From NCBI GenBank assembly GCA_034336665.1, contig CM067569.1, positions 19,723,820 through 19,787,819 of the forward strand: a stretch of DNA of 64,000 bases, in the 5' to 3' direction. Position numbers and translations under genes: made by a program. Positions 26,201 through 41,200 of the stretch are shown in pieces; position 1 is the stretch's first letter, and each line of letters starts with the position of its first letter. The stretch is from Luscinia megarhynchos (Eukaryota > Chordata > Aves > Passeriformes > Turdidae). Under the pieces are notes generated by a model that had not been told where the DNA came from, ran no database searches, and saw only the letters and a program-made list of their open reading frames with translations.

Positions 26201-29200
26201 GCATTCAGAAAAAAATTAATCCATTTTATATTTTTGCCTGAATTTCTGTCCCATGGTGGAGAGACTAGGCTTGATTGTTTCGGGACATTCCCTACCTGTG
26301 TGAAGCACTGTGTTAGTTCATTAGTTCAGTGAATGATTGATCAGAATGTCCTTTAAGTAGTTTTGAGGTCTATATTGTCATGGTTCTGGATACTGCCATG
26401 GGAACAGATGGCATGGCAGGTGCCAGGCTGTATGGTGGAGGCACACGCTGGCACATGTTTCATGTAGATGGCATGTACAAGGCAATGCTGACAGATGAGC
26501 ATGAGTATAAAACCGGACAGAAAAATGCCACCTTGAAATTTAAAACACAGGTGATGCACAAAGGCCCTTCCTTCATCTACCTGGTGCTTTGTGATAGCCT
26601 GTTCCATATCCTTCACCTCCTTGTTCTCCCATTCCCCTCACCTTGTCTATCTTGAGTGCTACTTTTTTGTGACTTTCCAACTTGTATATCTCTTGACATC
26701 AAAGCTAACACTTATGGGCTGGGAACTTGTTGGCTATTGTTTTTCTGTTTTCACCCAGCATGGCACAATCTCTGAAATTCTTCTGTAGCAGATGAGACAT
26801 TTTGCACTAACTTACTGAAAATTAAGAACTTAATCATAGAATGGTTTGTGTGGTTTGAGTTGGAAGGGAACATAAAGATCATCTTGTTCCAACCCCCCTG
26901 CTCTGGGAGGGACACATTCCACTAGATCAAGTTGCACAGAGCTCCATCCTTGAGCACTTTCAGGGATGGTACAGCCACAATTTCTCTTGGGCAGCCTGTT
27001 CCAGTGTCTCACAATCCTCACAGTAAAGAATTTCTTCCGAATGTAAAACCACATTTTTGCAAGCATTGGAAACTTGTGTGCAAATGAGAGCAAAAAGCGT
27101 GTGTTGGGAAGTCAACTAATGAGGATTACAGAGAGACAGTGCAATTTTTAAGAGTGAATAGATAGATGAAGATGGGAAATTTTAGAGGTCTTGGCTAAGT
27201 TATCTTACAGCAAGTGGATCTCTATTTAGCTAGTTATTTATCTGTTAAGAATTGCACATAAAAGTAGAGGCAGTGTTGTTGGTCTTCTGCAGTGTTCATA
27301 GCTGCATGCTTTTTCTTTTAATCCCTTTACAAAATGCTGCTTTCAGAGACCCATGCATTGAAAGGGCAATCCAGATATTAGAGTTGAAAAGAAGAGCATA
27401 AAGTCTTCTGTGTTCTCTTTGTTTATGTTGCTTTTTTAGCTGTCAAAATTTTTGTAATGCATGTTTTAAAAAAACTAAATGCAAAATGTCTGAAAAATAT
27501 ACCTGTAATAGATGCTTACACTTGTTTCCTATGCAGGGATTGTTGGAGAAGCAGATGAAAATGGAGAAGATTATTACCTTTGGACTTACAAAAAACTTGA
27601 AATTGGTTTCAATGGAAATAGAATTGTAGATGTCAATTTGACCAGTGAAGGAAAGGTGAAATTGGTACCAAACACAAAAATCCAGATGTCATATTCAGTA
27701 AGTAATTTGGTGATGCACTCATAATAAGAAATTCTACATGATGAAATAGCTCAAAAGTAGGCACTGGTATACTACAATATGTACTGATATGTTGGGCTAT
27801 GTTAGAGGAAGATGCATCTTCACCTCTTCAATTACTTTGTTCTGTTGCTGAAAAGCTATGATAGATTTATTAATGACAAATGTCAAATTATTATTTTTGA
27901 GTACTCCAAACAAACTGTAGCTTCTATAATGTGCAGTAAAGTGTTTTAGTGGGAAAGGAAGATACCATGAAAGGATGAGACTAGAAGTACAGAGGACCTG
28001 CGAGTAGGCACACATTGTCTTCATGTTTGGACTTGTGACATTTGTATCATAGGTTTGAACTGGATTCTGAGCTAGGATTAGAACCCACTGTAAGCCTTTA
28101 TGCTTTGCAAGCAGGTAATATCAAAATTTACTTTGTTTTGCAATTCCAGTAGATATTTCTTATTTTATAACATGGTTAATAAGGTTTTAAGTTTCTTTTT
28201 CTGAAGCTCTCTGCTATGATACTGAGTTGCTATGATAAAAGGTAATGAATAAACAATGCTTGCTGGTTGAGAAAAAATATTTTTTTCAGTTTTCCTCTAT
28301 TTAGATGATGTTACTGAAATCAAGTGATGGTTCACTTGTCATGTGCAGCACATTTGTATAGTGAAACCATTTTTTAATGCACTGCTTTTCTTCCGTGCGT
28401 TAGCAGTGGACGTCAGCGTAGGATTTTATTTCAGAGAATATTCTTGCCACAAATACATTTCTCTTGTGCTGAATGAGTAGTATAGTTTGAAGTACAGGTA
28501 ACTGGATTTTGTATGTGCTTTTTAGAATTATATTTACACTGATTTCCCTGTTTTTGCTGCAGAACTGATAGAAATTTCACTGTTTGCTATTTCAAATTCT
28601 GCCAGCATTGTGAAGTCCATTTGCTCTAAATTTTAAGTTGGTTAGCGTAGAGTAGCAGCCAGTAGATATAATAAGATATAAGTAGATATAATACAAGTAT
28701 TAAAATACTTTTTGGCATACAAAGCTCAGGACTTCTCTATCAAATTCTGTTGGCACCACTGGGCAATTGCTGGGCTGGCCTGTGTGTGGTGTTTAATTCA
28801 CAGATTGTCACTGGTGGGTTTGTTCTAAGCTGTGCTTAATAGTGGCAGATGCTCTAATGAGAAATGTATCTGCTTGAAACAATTTTGAAAGCTATTAATG
28901 TTCTGAGCTACTAATCTTGAACAAGGCTGTAATTTGAACTGAGGAACATTAATATCAAAACTCAAAGTGAGTAGTGCTGGCATCTTGGGGTTTTTAATAT
29001 GTCTCAGGACTGTGGTGAGTGATTTGGTTGTTCAAGCTACATTTATATGCTTTCTTCTATACTCAGTAAGAGAACAGCTTTTGGAGGGGATAGTTCCTTC
29101 TTATGTATTTTAAAATAGATATGTACAAGGAGCTGCATTTGTTTCAATATCATTAAAAATCCTGGTAACTTTTGGCATGCTTTTGAAAAACATTTCAGGG

Positions 29201-32200
29201 TAGGCTTGTATTTCGTTTCTGTAATTGTTTTAATTTAAATTTTCAAATGCAGTCTTGCAAAAATTCTCAAAAATACTTTGTGCTACCATATTAGCACCAT
29301 ATATTTCATTAATGCAATTATATTTTCCAAATCCAAAGCAGTCCTCTCTGCAGCTGGTGGAGAGCTGACAGCAGGAATATGTTGTTACCCTGTGAGATAG
29401 TCTGTCCATAAACACATTCTTTTCCAGTTGATTTCAGAGTAATTTATTGGCAGTTGAAGTGTCTAGATTAATAGTAATTATGTAGATAGATAGATAGATA
29501 GTAAGTATAATCATAAAAAAGATTTGTTGTATTTGACAACTACAGATTTGTATCTTTGGTTAGCCTCACAGAGACAGTGAGAACTGAGGCAGTGCAGGAC
29601 TGATTCTTCCTTGTTCTTAGACATAAGCATGGACAAGATTAGATCCATGAGGCAAGGTGGCTGATGTTCATTCTATGCCTGACCTGTAGATACCAGTCTT
29701 TAAGAACACCATTCCATTGTTTTTTGCCAAACCCCATTCATATTGAAGAAAGTATCTCAAGTGGATGATTTTTAATATGTCTTCTGGGTTTCTGCATGTG
29801 AGTATAGATAAAAATACTGTAAGGAGCTTTTCAAATATAAGCATTTCTCTCTTCAGGTGAAATGGAAGAAATCAGATGTGAAGTTTGAAGATCGATTTGA
29901 CAAGTATCTTGACCCATCTTTCTTTCAGCACAGAGTATGTATTGTTCTAAGATAGCCTTACAATATATCCCTTTAAAATGGTTGCATTAGCTTAGATGTC
30001 ATGCAATTTTTGGATTATGTTTTTGAATATTCAGATTTTCCAGATGTTCTGGGACAATAAAACAGGGAGGTCTGACTGTTAAGTGGTTGTGTTGCTGCTA
30101 AAATAGGATGGCTCCCTTTTTTTAGAGTGTGTTAATAAATACACAGGCAAGCTTTAAGCTTGCAGAAAATACAGAGTTATTTAAGAAAATACATTCAGGT
30201 GACCAGAAGCAATGAAACTTCAGGGAAATGACTGTGCAACTGTGTAAGCTGAATAAGTGCAATTGGCCAAAGGCACACTTCTTTCTGAAGTAAATGCAGA
30301 ACAAAAAGCACTAGCCTAAACCAGTTGGCACTATCAGTTGTGTTTAAATCTATGGTTGCAATCTCCTTAAGGGTAGTGTACTGAGCTGTGCTACTTTCTG
30401 AAAGTAGAGTCTTTTTCTGTTTGGAGCTCAGTGAAAACCAGAAGGATGTGCTTCTGAGAGCAAAAACAATACTGCTGCACATTTTGATCCTGTGCAAAGC
30501 AATAATTCCTTTGGCTTTGCTACTTAAACCTCTTTAGGAAGGCAGCAGTACATCGTGTTGCCTTTTGCTTACCAAGGGAGTGTGCACAGCCAGTTGTTCA
30601 AACTTTGCTGCTGCATAACTAAGCTGTGATAACTTCGTCCTGGGCACGACTGGATGTTAAAAAGGTTTTTGTATGGTGTTTCACAGGCCAGTTTTAGTGT
30701 CACTTTCTAAAAATGTTACTTACCATAGGGTTTGTTGTTACTTAGCTAGTGCTGAAGGCTGCCCTTACAGGCATCAATTTATCTATCTTGGAACAATTTG
30801 AAACACATTTACATTTCTAAACCATGTGGGTGTGTTTTCTTTTTGTAGATTCACTGGTTTTCAATTTTCAATTCTTTTATGATGGTGATCTTTCTGGTTG
30901 GCCTGGTGTCTATGATATTAATGAGAACTTTGCGAAAAGATTATGCAAGATACAGCAAGGAGGAAGAAATGGATGATATGGTAAGATCTGCATTTATGCT
31001 TTAAACACTCTTTTTTAAGGCTTATTGTTTTCTTGTGTACATTCATTGTGTTAGCAGCTCTGAATGGCTTTCTTCAATTGGACAGAAAATGCCTTTTGTG
31101 TGTCTTGAAAGTGTTACTGCTTTTCTTTATAACATTCTTCTAGGCTGCAAAACAAAAAGCTCTCTGTAGTCACTGTGTTAATGTTCATATCCAACCTTAG
31201 GATAAACTAGTTCCATTCTGACTTTGTAGCAGAAGACTGATGTGCTCCTAAAGCACCTCAGAGGCTCTATGGACAGGAAGGGATTCTGATAGATTCTCTT
31301 GTGTCATACATTCAGGTAGTAGTTAGTTGTTGTCTTCCATAAGCATCTGAAAAGTAAACTTTTCTCTTAGATTTGATCCATTCAGAAGAGAAGATACACT
31401 TCACTTGAAGTTACTTTTTTAAAATCAGACCTTTTGTTTTTATGTAGCTTGTGTGTTTGTCTTTAATTGTCATGACTAGACTTAAAATTTGTTGTTGTTG
31501 TTCCCAGGACAGAGATCTAGGTGATGAGTATGGGTGGAAGCAGGTCCATGGAGATGTGTTTAGACCATCCAGTCATCCTCTAATATTTTCATCGCTTATT
31601 GGTTCTGGCTGTCAAATTTTTGCTGTGTCTCTTATAGTCATTATTGTTGCAATGATAGAAGATTTATACACAGAGTAAGTATAATTGTGCCATGTCTTCC
31701 ATATATAAATGTTTAAGTGAACAGAGTAATTACATAAATTATTGTTTTAACTGGCCTGAAAAAAAGTGCTTGAGAGTCTTTAGTCATAATCTGTAGATCA
31801 GATGTAGTATTAAGAAGTGCTCTTTTAATTTGTAATGAAACTTTGTCTTATTGTTATTACATTAGTCAGTCTCCTTTGATTATCTTTTAGTGCTTGCTTT
31901 TTGAATGATTTATTATGAAACCAGCTTGTTCTGCTGAATCACTAGTAGATAATATGGGAAATATATGTATTTGAAGGTACATATTTCACTCCTGGTTTCA
32001 TCCAGAGTAACAAAATGTTAGTATATTTCTGACCCTATTTCCCCACTGTGTCCTGTGAAGACTGAAATGAGAGTGTGCTCTGTTGTGAATAGTCCTGTTT
32101 TCTGCTGACAAGTCAGTATTAAGTCAGTCTTATCACAAGTCTGCTTGGGAATGAAAACACATAGTGGTCAACCTTTGTTGATGTAAAATCCCCAGAAATA

Positions 32201-35200
32201 GGTGGGCTGTGGTCCTGACTGAAAGGAATCAATTTAAAAGAAGCAATAATACTCAAGTTCAAATTTACCACACTACTTGTAGTTCACCTGTTTTCTTCCT
32301 TTACCTCTTAATTTGATTGAGATTTTTGGGTTCCTGGGTAAACTTCATCTGTTTCTGTAGTGGTTGTATTTTGGTATTGGAGGGAATTATTGGCTTGTGT
32401 TTTGGGGTTTTTTGGGTTTTTTACAAGTGTAAAAAAGCGTTTAAAGTAGTAACTAAACTTTCATCAGTGAATATCACCTGTCACTTGATTTTAACCAGTT
32501 GTAATACTTCTAATGTGCCACTAGAGAGAACTCTTGCTTTTCAATTTAACAGTGTGTTTAAAAAGCCATTCTATAGTACCAGCAGAATTTTGGCATATTT
32601 TCATTTTTCCTATGGTGTTATTCCCCTCCTTGTGCCTCATGGTTAGATTTCTAGACAGGCATACATGCACACTTTTAATTGTGCAGCATGTCAGTCCTTC
32701 AGAGGACAAAGTGAAACCATTTCAGAATATATGTGCACTGTAGGGAAGCTGTAAGTTAGTCATGTCAGCTGTAAAATGTATCAGGACAATATTTTTTGAA
32801 AATATATGTTCGTTTAGTCTGTTATTGTAATAGGCCTTTCTGTCACTTTCAAAGTGAATTTAATTCTGGGTGTGTAGTGGAACAGTTGACCAAATGTGGT
32901 GTAGACAATTCTTACGTTTAGGAAAATAGCACCAAGTCTGGTGTTTTTACTGGTAGCCTGGATTTGCACAGTGCAAGTGCCATTTCTGACTGTGCCTGCT
33001 CTTGGGGGTTTTGCATGTGTTTCTAAATTGTCTTAAGTTACAGGAAGTTATTAAAAAATGTTGGCAAAACAATCTTTCAGTGTGTGTGACCAGCAGGTAT
33101 GTTTGCTTTGGTCATGGAAGCTTAAGTGCTAAAGATTGCTTCTTTGAGTGCAGCAGGCATCCAGGAATGGTTCCTCAAAAACCAAAATGGCAGTAACTAG
33201 AATGTCTCAAAGCAACTAATTTGAAGAAAGTACAGTAAGTCAGCTGAAAACCTACCCCTATTTGCTGTTGAAGAATAGCAGAGGGATGTGGTGAAATAAC
33301 TCTATTAATGAATAACATTTATATCCTATTCTTAGATCTGATCTTTTAAAATGTATCTGGAAATGGCTTCTTTGATTTAAAATTATTAGCTTTGCTTGTA
33401 AAATTTCAGAAAAATTATGCCAAAATTAGTAGTCCAACATTTAATGGGGTGACATTTAAAAATTACTAAGCTCTTCTGATTGCACTACTTAATGCTGATT
33501 TGTGACTTCATTATAGTATTTATAGTTTCTAAATCTAATTTTCTGCCAGATGAGCACTTTCTATCTTAAAAGTTAATTTCTGGAGGATGGCAGAAACATT
33601 ATTCACAATCTTAGTATATTTTTGTTAATAGTGGCCTTTTGACATTTTATCTGCAGTTGAATCTTACACTTAATGTATTCATGTAAATAGTTATTTATGC
33701 AGGAAGTACACACGTCCAAATGTCAGAGTATATTTAGCAGAGGTGAGATTCTGTACTCCAGTTAAAATAAATGCACATTAGAAAAGAATGTAGTATATCA
33801 AAATTCTCTTTCCCACATTGAATTAGACTTGGCCAAAGCCTTGTATACAAACAGTTCTCATTGTTACGCAGATTTTACAGTTTAAGCACTTCTAAGTATT
33901 TGTATTACATAAAAATATTCAATAACTGCTTTTTTTATCACATTTGGTTTTGTATTTAATTTACTTAAAACATCCCTTCTTGTAGGAGAGGATCAATGCT
34001 TAGTACAGCTATATTTGTTTATGCTGCAACATCACCAGTGAATGGATATTTTGGAGGAAGCCTTTATGCTAGACAAGGAGGTAAATTATTTTCATGTTTC
34101 AGCATTTTTGTTGCATTGTTTAATGGAGAAGTTATTATTTTCTGATTTGCACCAATGTAGAAGAGTCCTCATGGACTTAGATGGAATCTATTAGATTTTT
34201 AATAAACAGAAAATATCTTGAGTATATTTAAGTTTCATATTATCTACTCAGTACTGGCTAAGCTTTCTAAAACGTTAACTGAAGTTTTAGGTTAATTTAA
34301 AAGAGCTAAAGAACTCTTAACAGTTGTGACTTCTGAATTGCTTGTTATACTCTTGTGTATAATTTTTGGCTCATGACATCCACAGAGTATAATAGCCTTT
34401 CCCTTTTGTGTAACACATTGTTAAACAGCTCATGTCATCTTCTTCAGATGACTGCTACATGGTCCTCTTCTGTATGTACTAGGGGTGTTATGTTAGGCTC
34501 ACACAAAAAGGATGAGTATAGATTATTTACTAGACCATTAATTGTGGATGGGAAAACTGTTTATATCACCTTTAAAGAAAGTTGCTCTACTTTCCAGTAT
34601 ATGCTCTACTTTATACTTAACAAATCAAAATGAGCATCAGTAAAGAGCAGAAGCCAAATAAAATTGACGGAAGATTTGCACAGGCTGTCTTCAGATGCTC
34701 CCCACTATGCCTCTGAGTTATGACCAGTTAGATTCTTGCAGTGCACTAGCTTCATCCATTCCCTGTGCTGCAATAAAAGAATAATCAATATCTGTTATCT
34801 TCTAGAGTGCTTAGAAAAAATAATTCTGGTAAGTTCACAAAAGAAAATGTGTGTCTTTTTAGCATGATATACCTGTTAGTGTTCAATCTCAACTGTACTT
34901 TGAGTTTGGAGAAGTTTATTTTTATGTGGCTTGTTTACAAACATAGCAATTTTTACAAAAACAGATCCAGTTAGAAAAGGGTTGCTGTGCTGTAATGTAT
35001 TGTGCTCTATAGTTGAACCAGATATGCTTTTTTCTTTGCAGATAAACATGTATCAAAATGTGAAATGTTGATTATGTTGGCTCATGGTGAAAATACATAT
35101 GATTGTCTTGAAAAAATATGCTTTTAAAAATTGCTTTTACTTACTGCATATTAATATCATAGTGTATAAATATAGACAGTATTTAAGAGCATAAAAAGTA

Positions 35201-38200
35201 CAGGGAATACAGATGAGGAAGTTTTTGAGGTATTGCCTAAAATGATTTCTTTGAGCTCTTTAGGGAGCTCTAAACTTAGTAATAACTACTAACAAGTGTT
35301 CTGTTCCCTTGATGCTTGGAGTTTAGAAGTCACTTTCTTTAAAACTTTTCTGCTGTTGAAGATGCCAAGAGCCCAGTTTTCCCATATGTTAAATGCTGTG
35401 GCATTTCGCTTTATACCAGGCATAGCCATTTCCTTAATGCATTCTGACTGTGAGTGATCAGTTTGGTTGGATCAAGCCAGCCCAGAGCAGTGCTGCCTGG
35501 AAGCAGCTGTAGAGCTGAGTTGTCCTGGGAGCAGTGCTGAGCTCTCCTGTGCTCTCAGAGTGGGAGCAGGTTCTGCACAGAGCCAGCTCTGCTTTCTCTG
35601 TCTCTTGTCTTCTGCAGCTACATACACCTTCAGGTTTCAAATCCCAGGTTCTTTGGCCAGCTTAGTCAGCATATGCTGTTGTTCAGCTGAAATGTTCTCG
35701 TGCTGTATCCCTTTTCTTATCTTTTCACCTGGCCTACTAAATTGATTAATGTTTTGCATCTTGGGAGTTACCAGGAGTCAGATGAAACTTCGTTTGCTCT
35801 TAGCTCTTGTATTGATATAGCATGTTGTTACTTGTTTCTTTCACCTTTTTGTGGGAGAAGTAGTCAAACATGTAAATTCTGGAGTGTTTGTTAATAAACT
35901 TCAGTAAAAAATATGCTGTATCTCACCAGTCCCACTGAAATGTCCCTTCTTGCAGGAAGGCGATGGATAAAGCAGATGTTCATCGGAGCCTTCCTTATCC
36001 CAGCAATGGTGTGTGGAACTGCCTTCTTCATCAACTTCATTGCCATCTATTACCATGCTTCAAGAGCTATACCCTTTGCAACCATGGTGAGTTGTTTTTT
36101 TAGAGAATTTAAACTACACTTACACACAGAAAAATCATATATTTTTAATCTAAATACATTTATAAGTCATAGCTTTAGCTAATTAGAAATTTATCATGGG
36201 AGGGAGTTAAGGTGCTGCAAGTATAATTCATTTTAATCACAATAGCAACAGCTGCTGGATGCCAAAAACAGTCTTATGTCTGCTTAGTGACACTTCTGCT
36301 TTGTATTCAAGCTTAGTGTTTTAACAGTGTGGAAAGTTAGCAACTTGAATTTCCTTCTGGATGGCCAGTGCAAACTGTTTATAATATAAAGTGAAATACA
36401 AAGGGATTCAAAGTGAAAAAAATAAAAATAAATTATCAGGCAACAATGCGAGACATTCTGAGCAGATCTGTCTTTACAAAAATGGCTCACTCTTTTCACT
36501 TTATTTAGTGTTATTTACTGTCCAGTTATGGTCTTGTACATTTTCCCTATCACTTGGAAAAACTATGCTTATTGTAGTACTTTTTCATTTAGCCATGATG
36601 ACTTTCTCTATTTCCTTTGTCAGGACTTTGTGTTGGTCCCTTTCAAGCAAATAATCCTGTGAATAAAATGTAGGAAATAATCAAGTGCTACTTGGGCAGA
36701 ATTTCTGTTTGAGCTTGTAAGGATTAGTGTTTTAAAGCAGAAATTATTTTGAAATATGCACCATAAGATTGCTTTTTCTACATTTTTGTGCAGTAGCACT
36801 GTTAACTTTAAAGAATACTGTAATACAGGAAATCTTGCTTTTCTTTTCAGTAGTATCTGTAGCAAATCTTGGAATTTAACATTTTTATGGATTTCTTCTT
36901 TGCATATCAGTTTTTGTGATATGTTAGGTTCTTCATACAATTCAGAGACATTCAAGTAGCCTTGGGTCTCTTCTTAGTTTAAATCTACCACAAAATGAAA
37001 CTTAGTATCAGAAGTTTGTGTCTTACATATTGTGTTATTTGGGTTTGTGATGGGAATTCAGTATGTAACTGAAAATACTTCTAAAGAACACATTTTTAAT
37101 GAATGGATGCGATAGAGATTATAAATGGTAGCAAGAAGACAGACAATTCTTCAGGCCAAGACTTTCAATCAGTAATTTTTTACTGGTGGAGGAGTTATTC
37201 TGTGTACATTGCTGGTTCTAGTCACCTCCTTATTAACAGTGTTTTCAAAGCATGCCTAAATGCCAACTTTTTACATTGAATTCATTTTTATAAAACCACT
37301 AAATGTAATATAAAGCTAAACATGTTTGTAAACTCTTCACTTACTTTTTCTGGTTTTCTTCTTCAAGAAAATAGATTAAAATTTTATCTTTGAGTATGTT
37401 TGTGTTAGTTGGTCAGTGTCCCAAAGCAACGTGTTGTTTTTTCTTTCCTATGCTAGCAGCCATGTACAATACTGTCATAAAAGTTTACAGCATTGATCTT
37501 TGATATGTGCAAAGAGACTCTGTTGTACTTCTAAGCAAGCAGTTATGGTATCCCATTTCTCAGTTGCTCTCATCTGGAGGCCAGGAATGCTGAGGGAAGG
37601 TGATTCCACCTGTGCTGAAATTTGTCTTGTGCATTTGTTCAACTGATTTGTATTTTAAGACCATGGGCACGCTCATGGAAAAGCTAATGGATATATAAAT
37701 CATCAAGGGTTCACTTGATCAGGATGTTAGGACTCTCCATACACAGTGATTTTAATGTTTGCAAGGTTTTATGAAAGTGTTTGAATCATTGTGACTGTGG
37801 CAATAAAACTTAAGTGGAGTTAGCAGGCAAGCAGGTTATGAATCGGAAACTTCATCAGAATGAGCAACGCTCTAATGACTTCAAATCAACAAGCTGGTTG
37901 GTAGGAGGAAATGGAAATTGTTTGCAATTACCATGTTATGCTTCAGGTTGAAGTCCCAGGAAGCCCTCTGGCTTTATGGATGAGATCCCTTTGTGTCTCT
38001 CCACCTCTGTTTTCAATGTAAAGAAACTTCCAGAACTGTCTAATGCAAATTTGTTGCTTTCTTGGGGAAGTAAAACCTCTGCCACCAAAATGTACTAGAG
38101 CACAGAAGTAATTTCCTTTACCCTGACATGTCTTGAAACCACACTCCTTGATTTAAGTTGCTGGCAAGTATTGGCCCCTCTCTTGACTGTTGTAAATCTG

Positions 38201-41200
38201 GAAAAAGCAGAAACTGAGTTGCTGAAAAAAGTTCCCTAACTAAAAGGTTGCTAAGAGACTATTCTTAAGTATGTCATCCTGCACTTTGCCAATTTTGCAT
38301 TGATGCTTCCCAGTGAAGTATCTCAGTAGTCTCTGTGACTTAATTCTTCCCTCCAGAGGGATTTTGCTGTGGAATTTAGGCAAGGGCAGCTGATAGAATC
38401 AAATCCAGGGCATCCAAACTAACACCTAGTTGCTGCATCTTCCACCTACCTGGTATCTGCTTTTCTATACTTTGTCTTGAAGTCCTCAAATTGATTGGAC
38501 TCTTCAGGATCTTCATGCATCTTGTTTTAGTCTGTTTTGAACTTCAAAACTTCATTCACCTTGTATAACTCATTCCTGGTGTCTGGCATCTCCTTGAAGA
38601 TGTTGCACAGCCTGGGAAGATGCAAAGCTTGTATCTGAAATCAGTCTTCACTCTTAGGACTCTGCCCTGCAGTGAAATAAGCCATGAGCATGAACAAAAC
38701 CTTAATCTCTTCCTTGGGGTAGTTCTTAGCTGCCCTTTCCCTTCAGAATGATAACAAGAATATGACAGATTTTATTCAAATATGAGACCTTTTTAAAACT
38801 TAATGCATAAAATCTTTCCAGAGCTTCTGAAGGAGACATAAAATCTCTGCTTTTTTCACCCATCCCTTCACCTTTATAGAAATGCAATGGGTGCTATTCA
38901 ATTATTCATGCCTTTGGACTCCAAATTTAATTCTTTGGTGTATTTTGTTTATTGTGTCCTCTTCCTAGTGAACATTGAGTTCTGAACTTGTTATACGTCT
39001 TGACTTAGTTTCTGTTGAGGATAATCAGTCTTTCTGGTGTATTTAACAATCATCTTTGTATTTTTTTTGTGTTTGAATTATATGTAAAAAGTGGAGCATG
39101 GAAGATTTAAAAAGAATTTTAAATAATGGTATGTCGAAGTGAATTCTCCAGAATATGTTTGAGGAGTATGGTACTGATTCCGTGCAGAAATACTGACTAA
39201 CGCAGAATTTCTACAGAGTGCAGTGTGATTGGATTTGAAGGGACCATTTTAATTCTGGCATTTCATAAGTTCTGACTGCTTATATTCTTCTGTGAGTGAT
39301 GCATAATTTAAAGATTTCCATTAAGGCTACTATGACTAATGTAGTATTCTGACTGCAAAATCTATGCAGCTTCTATTAACTATTTTAAGATTTATGGTTT
39401 TTGTTTTGTTTGAACAGTAGGTTCCTTTGTGGCTAACGTTTCCAGTGTGCATTTTTAATGATTTAATTAAATAAGGTTAAGCACACTGTATTTCTTTTGG
39501 CATTGAGACCCTATTATTTGCATCTTTTGTATCTTTTTTTGTAAAGAAAAAAAATATTTCCTCTAACAGATAGCTTAATCCAAGCTTCAGCTTTCCCTGA
39601 CAGCTTTGAGTTGATATGAGTATTGACTGCCACTAAAAAAAAGAGGACCTGGTAGTGCCAATGATTTTCATGCCTTGAGCCAGATAAAGAAATACACCTG
39701 GCTAAAAATAGGACAAAAATCCTGTTACATACATTCAGCAGGGTGCTTCCTCAAATTGCTTCAAAGTGACTGTGCAGTCCTTGGTCAAACGTCTTCGTTT
39801 TGCTAAAAATAGACACAGCTTAATTCTTCTGCCTACATTTTCAACAGTTCAATTTATTTCCCAGAGCAACACTCTAGATTAACAACTTAGTTGTAATAAA
39901 ACTAATAAACACTTTATTTTGAAGCCTTCTATTCTGTTCTTTTTCTTGTAATGTTTGGACAATGTGCAGAAAACTGTTGTGTTATACAAATTTAGTAACC
40001 ACTATATGGGAGGGAGTCTCATGACTGAGACTGCATTTTGGTAGCTGACAGGGAAGATCAAGCTGCTGCTTTGACAGTTAATTTTTATTGCTTCTCTTCC
40101 CTGTGCATTAAGCAGACATGGCACCATAGCCTGCCAGTAGCTGTTTAATATTAGATACGCTCATAAAAATTTTAATTATCACCTTTGAAAGAAGTTTAAT
40201 CTACAGTTGTCAAGAAATATGAAACATGTGGCACTAGGAAATAAATTATATCCTTCTTGACAATGTTTCCTTTCAGATGTGGAAAACTGAATTCTGCACA
40301 TTCAGTCAAGGGCAGTAGAATATTCTTTCCCCATCAAAACAAAACAAAAAGGAGTTAGAAAGAATGCAGGCTTGGTGAGGTTGACAATCTCTTCTATGGC
40401 AACTAAAACCCACAAGCTAAATCGGCTGCTAGTGTATAAATAAGATATTTTGTACAACAAAATTGCAACAGTCAAAATAAAAGAAGTATTTTTTAATGTA
40501 CTGGCTTGGTACAAAAAGCTCACGTAAATTATTCACGTAATTTGTTTTGGGTAACGTGGATTATAGAGAACCTCTGCTTGTTTGCTTGATGAAAAAACAG
40601 GTTTGAAGATGTAATGTATTTGCCTCTTTGCATAATTTGTGCTTTATGAAGCAGTAGTTAGAACCCTTCTCTGAATTTCTCATGGCTGATGTTACAGTAA
40701 TAACTCTTAAAGCACTCATAAAGCCATAACTTTCTTACCTCTGCCTGTCACACAACTGCTATTCTTGGGATCAGATTTTTTAGTATGTTGTCAGTGACTT
40801 TGGCAGGAAGGTAGAGCAGATGTGTGTTGATCTTGTCTTCATTTCTCCTTTCTGTTTGTGATGGTGGAGGCCGTTAAGTGCCTGAAGTGCTTTTCCCAGT
40901 ATTCTTACTCCTGTAAACCTTTTAGGCAGCAATTTTGTAACTGCATCTTAAGACACTTGTTACCCCAGTTCCCTGTGTTTGCTTCAGTTGGGATTTAGGC
41001 TCTGTAGGTTTGGATATTGCCCAGCCTGCAAACACTGTCCTTGCCATCAGCGGCTACGGGCGCTCACTGCCTGTTTAGTTTGAGAGGAGGGGCACTGATT
41101 TTACCTCAGACCTGTAAGTAAGAAGAACTTGCCTGAAAAACATCAGCTATCTCCAGTCATGTCTCACATCCAGAGAAGGCTTGTTATTGCCAAGAGTGAA

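Larger units (their letters stand above)
22790..27536 (+). other. TM9SF3: TM9SF3 intron 3 (4.7 kb) with two CR1 fragments
   Basis: The intron holds a plus-strand CR1 3' fragment near its 5' end, a minus-strand CR1 fragment near its 3' end, and a short direct duplication next to the first. The rest is AT-rich with no recognisable gene. Confidence 0.8.

Noticed and set aside
35467..35894. Consecutive plus-strand frames of 92 and 64 codons just before TM9SF3 exon 9, considered as an alternative exon
   Set aside because: They lie in intron 8 in unrelated frames. No convincing acceptor-donor pair joins them to the neighbouring exons, and the known protein has no extra segment there.
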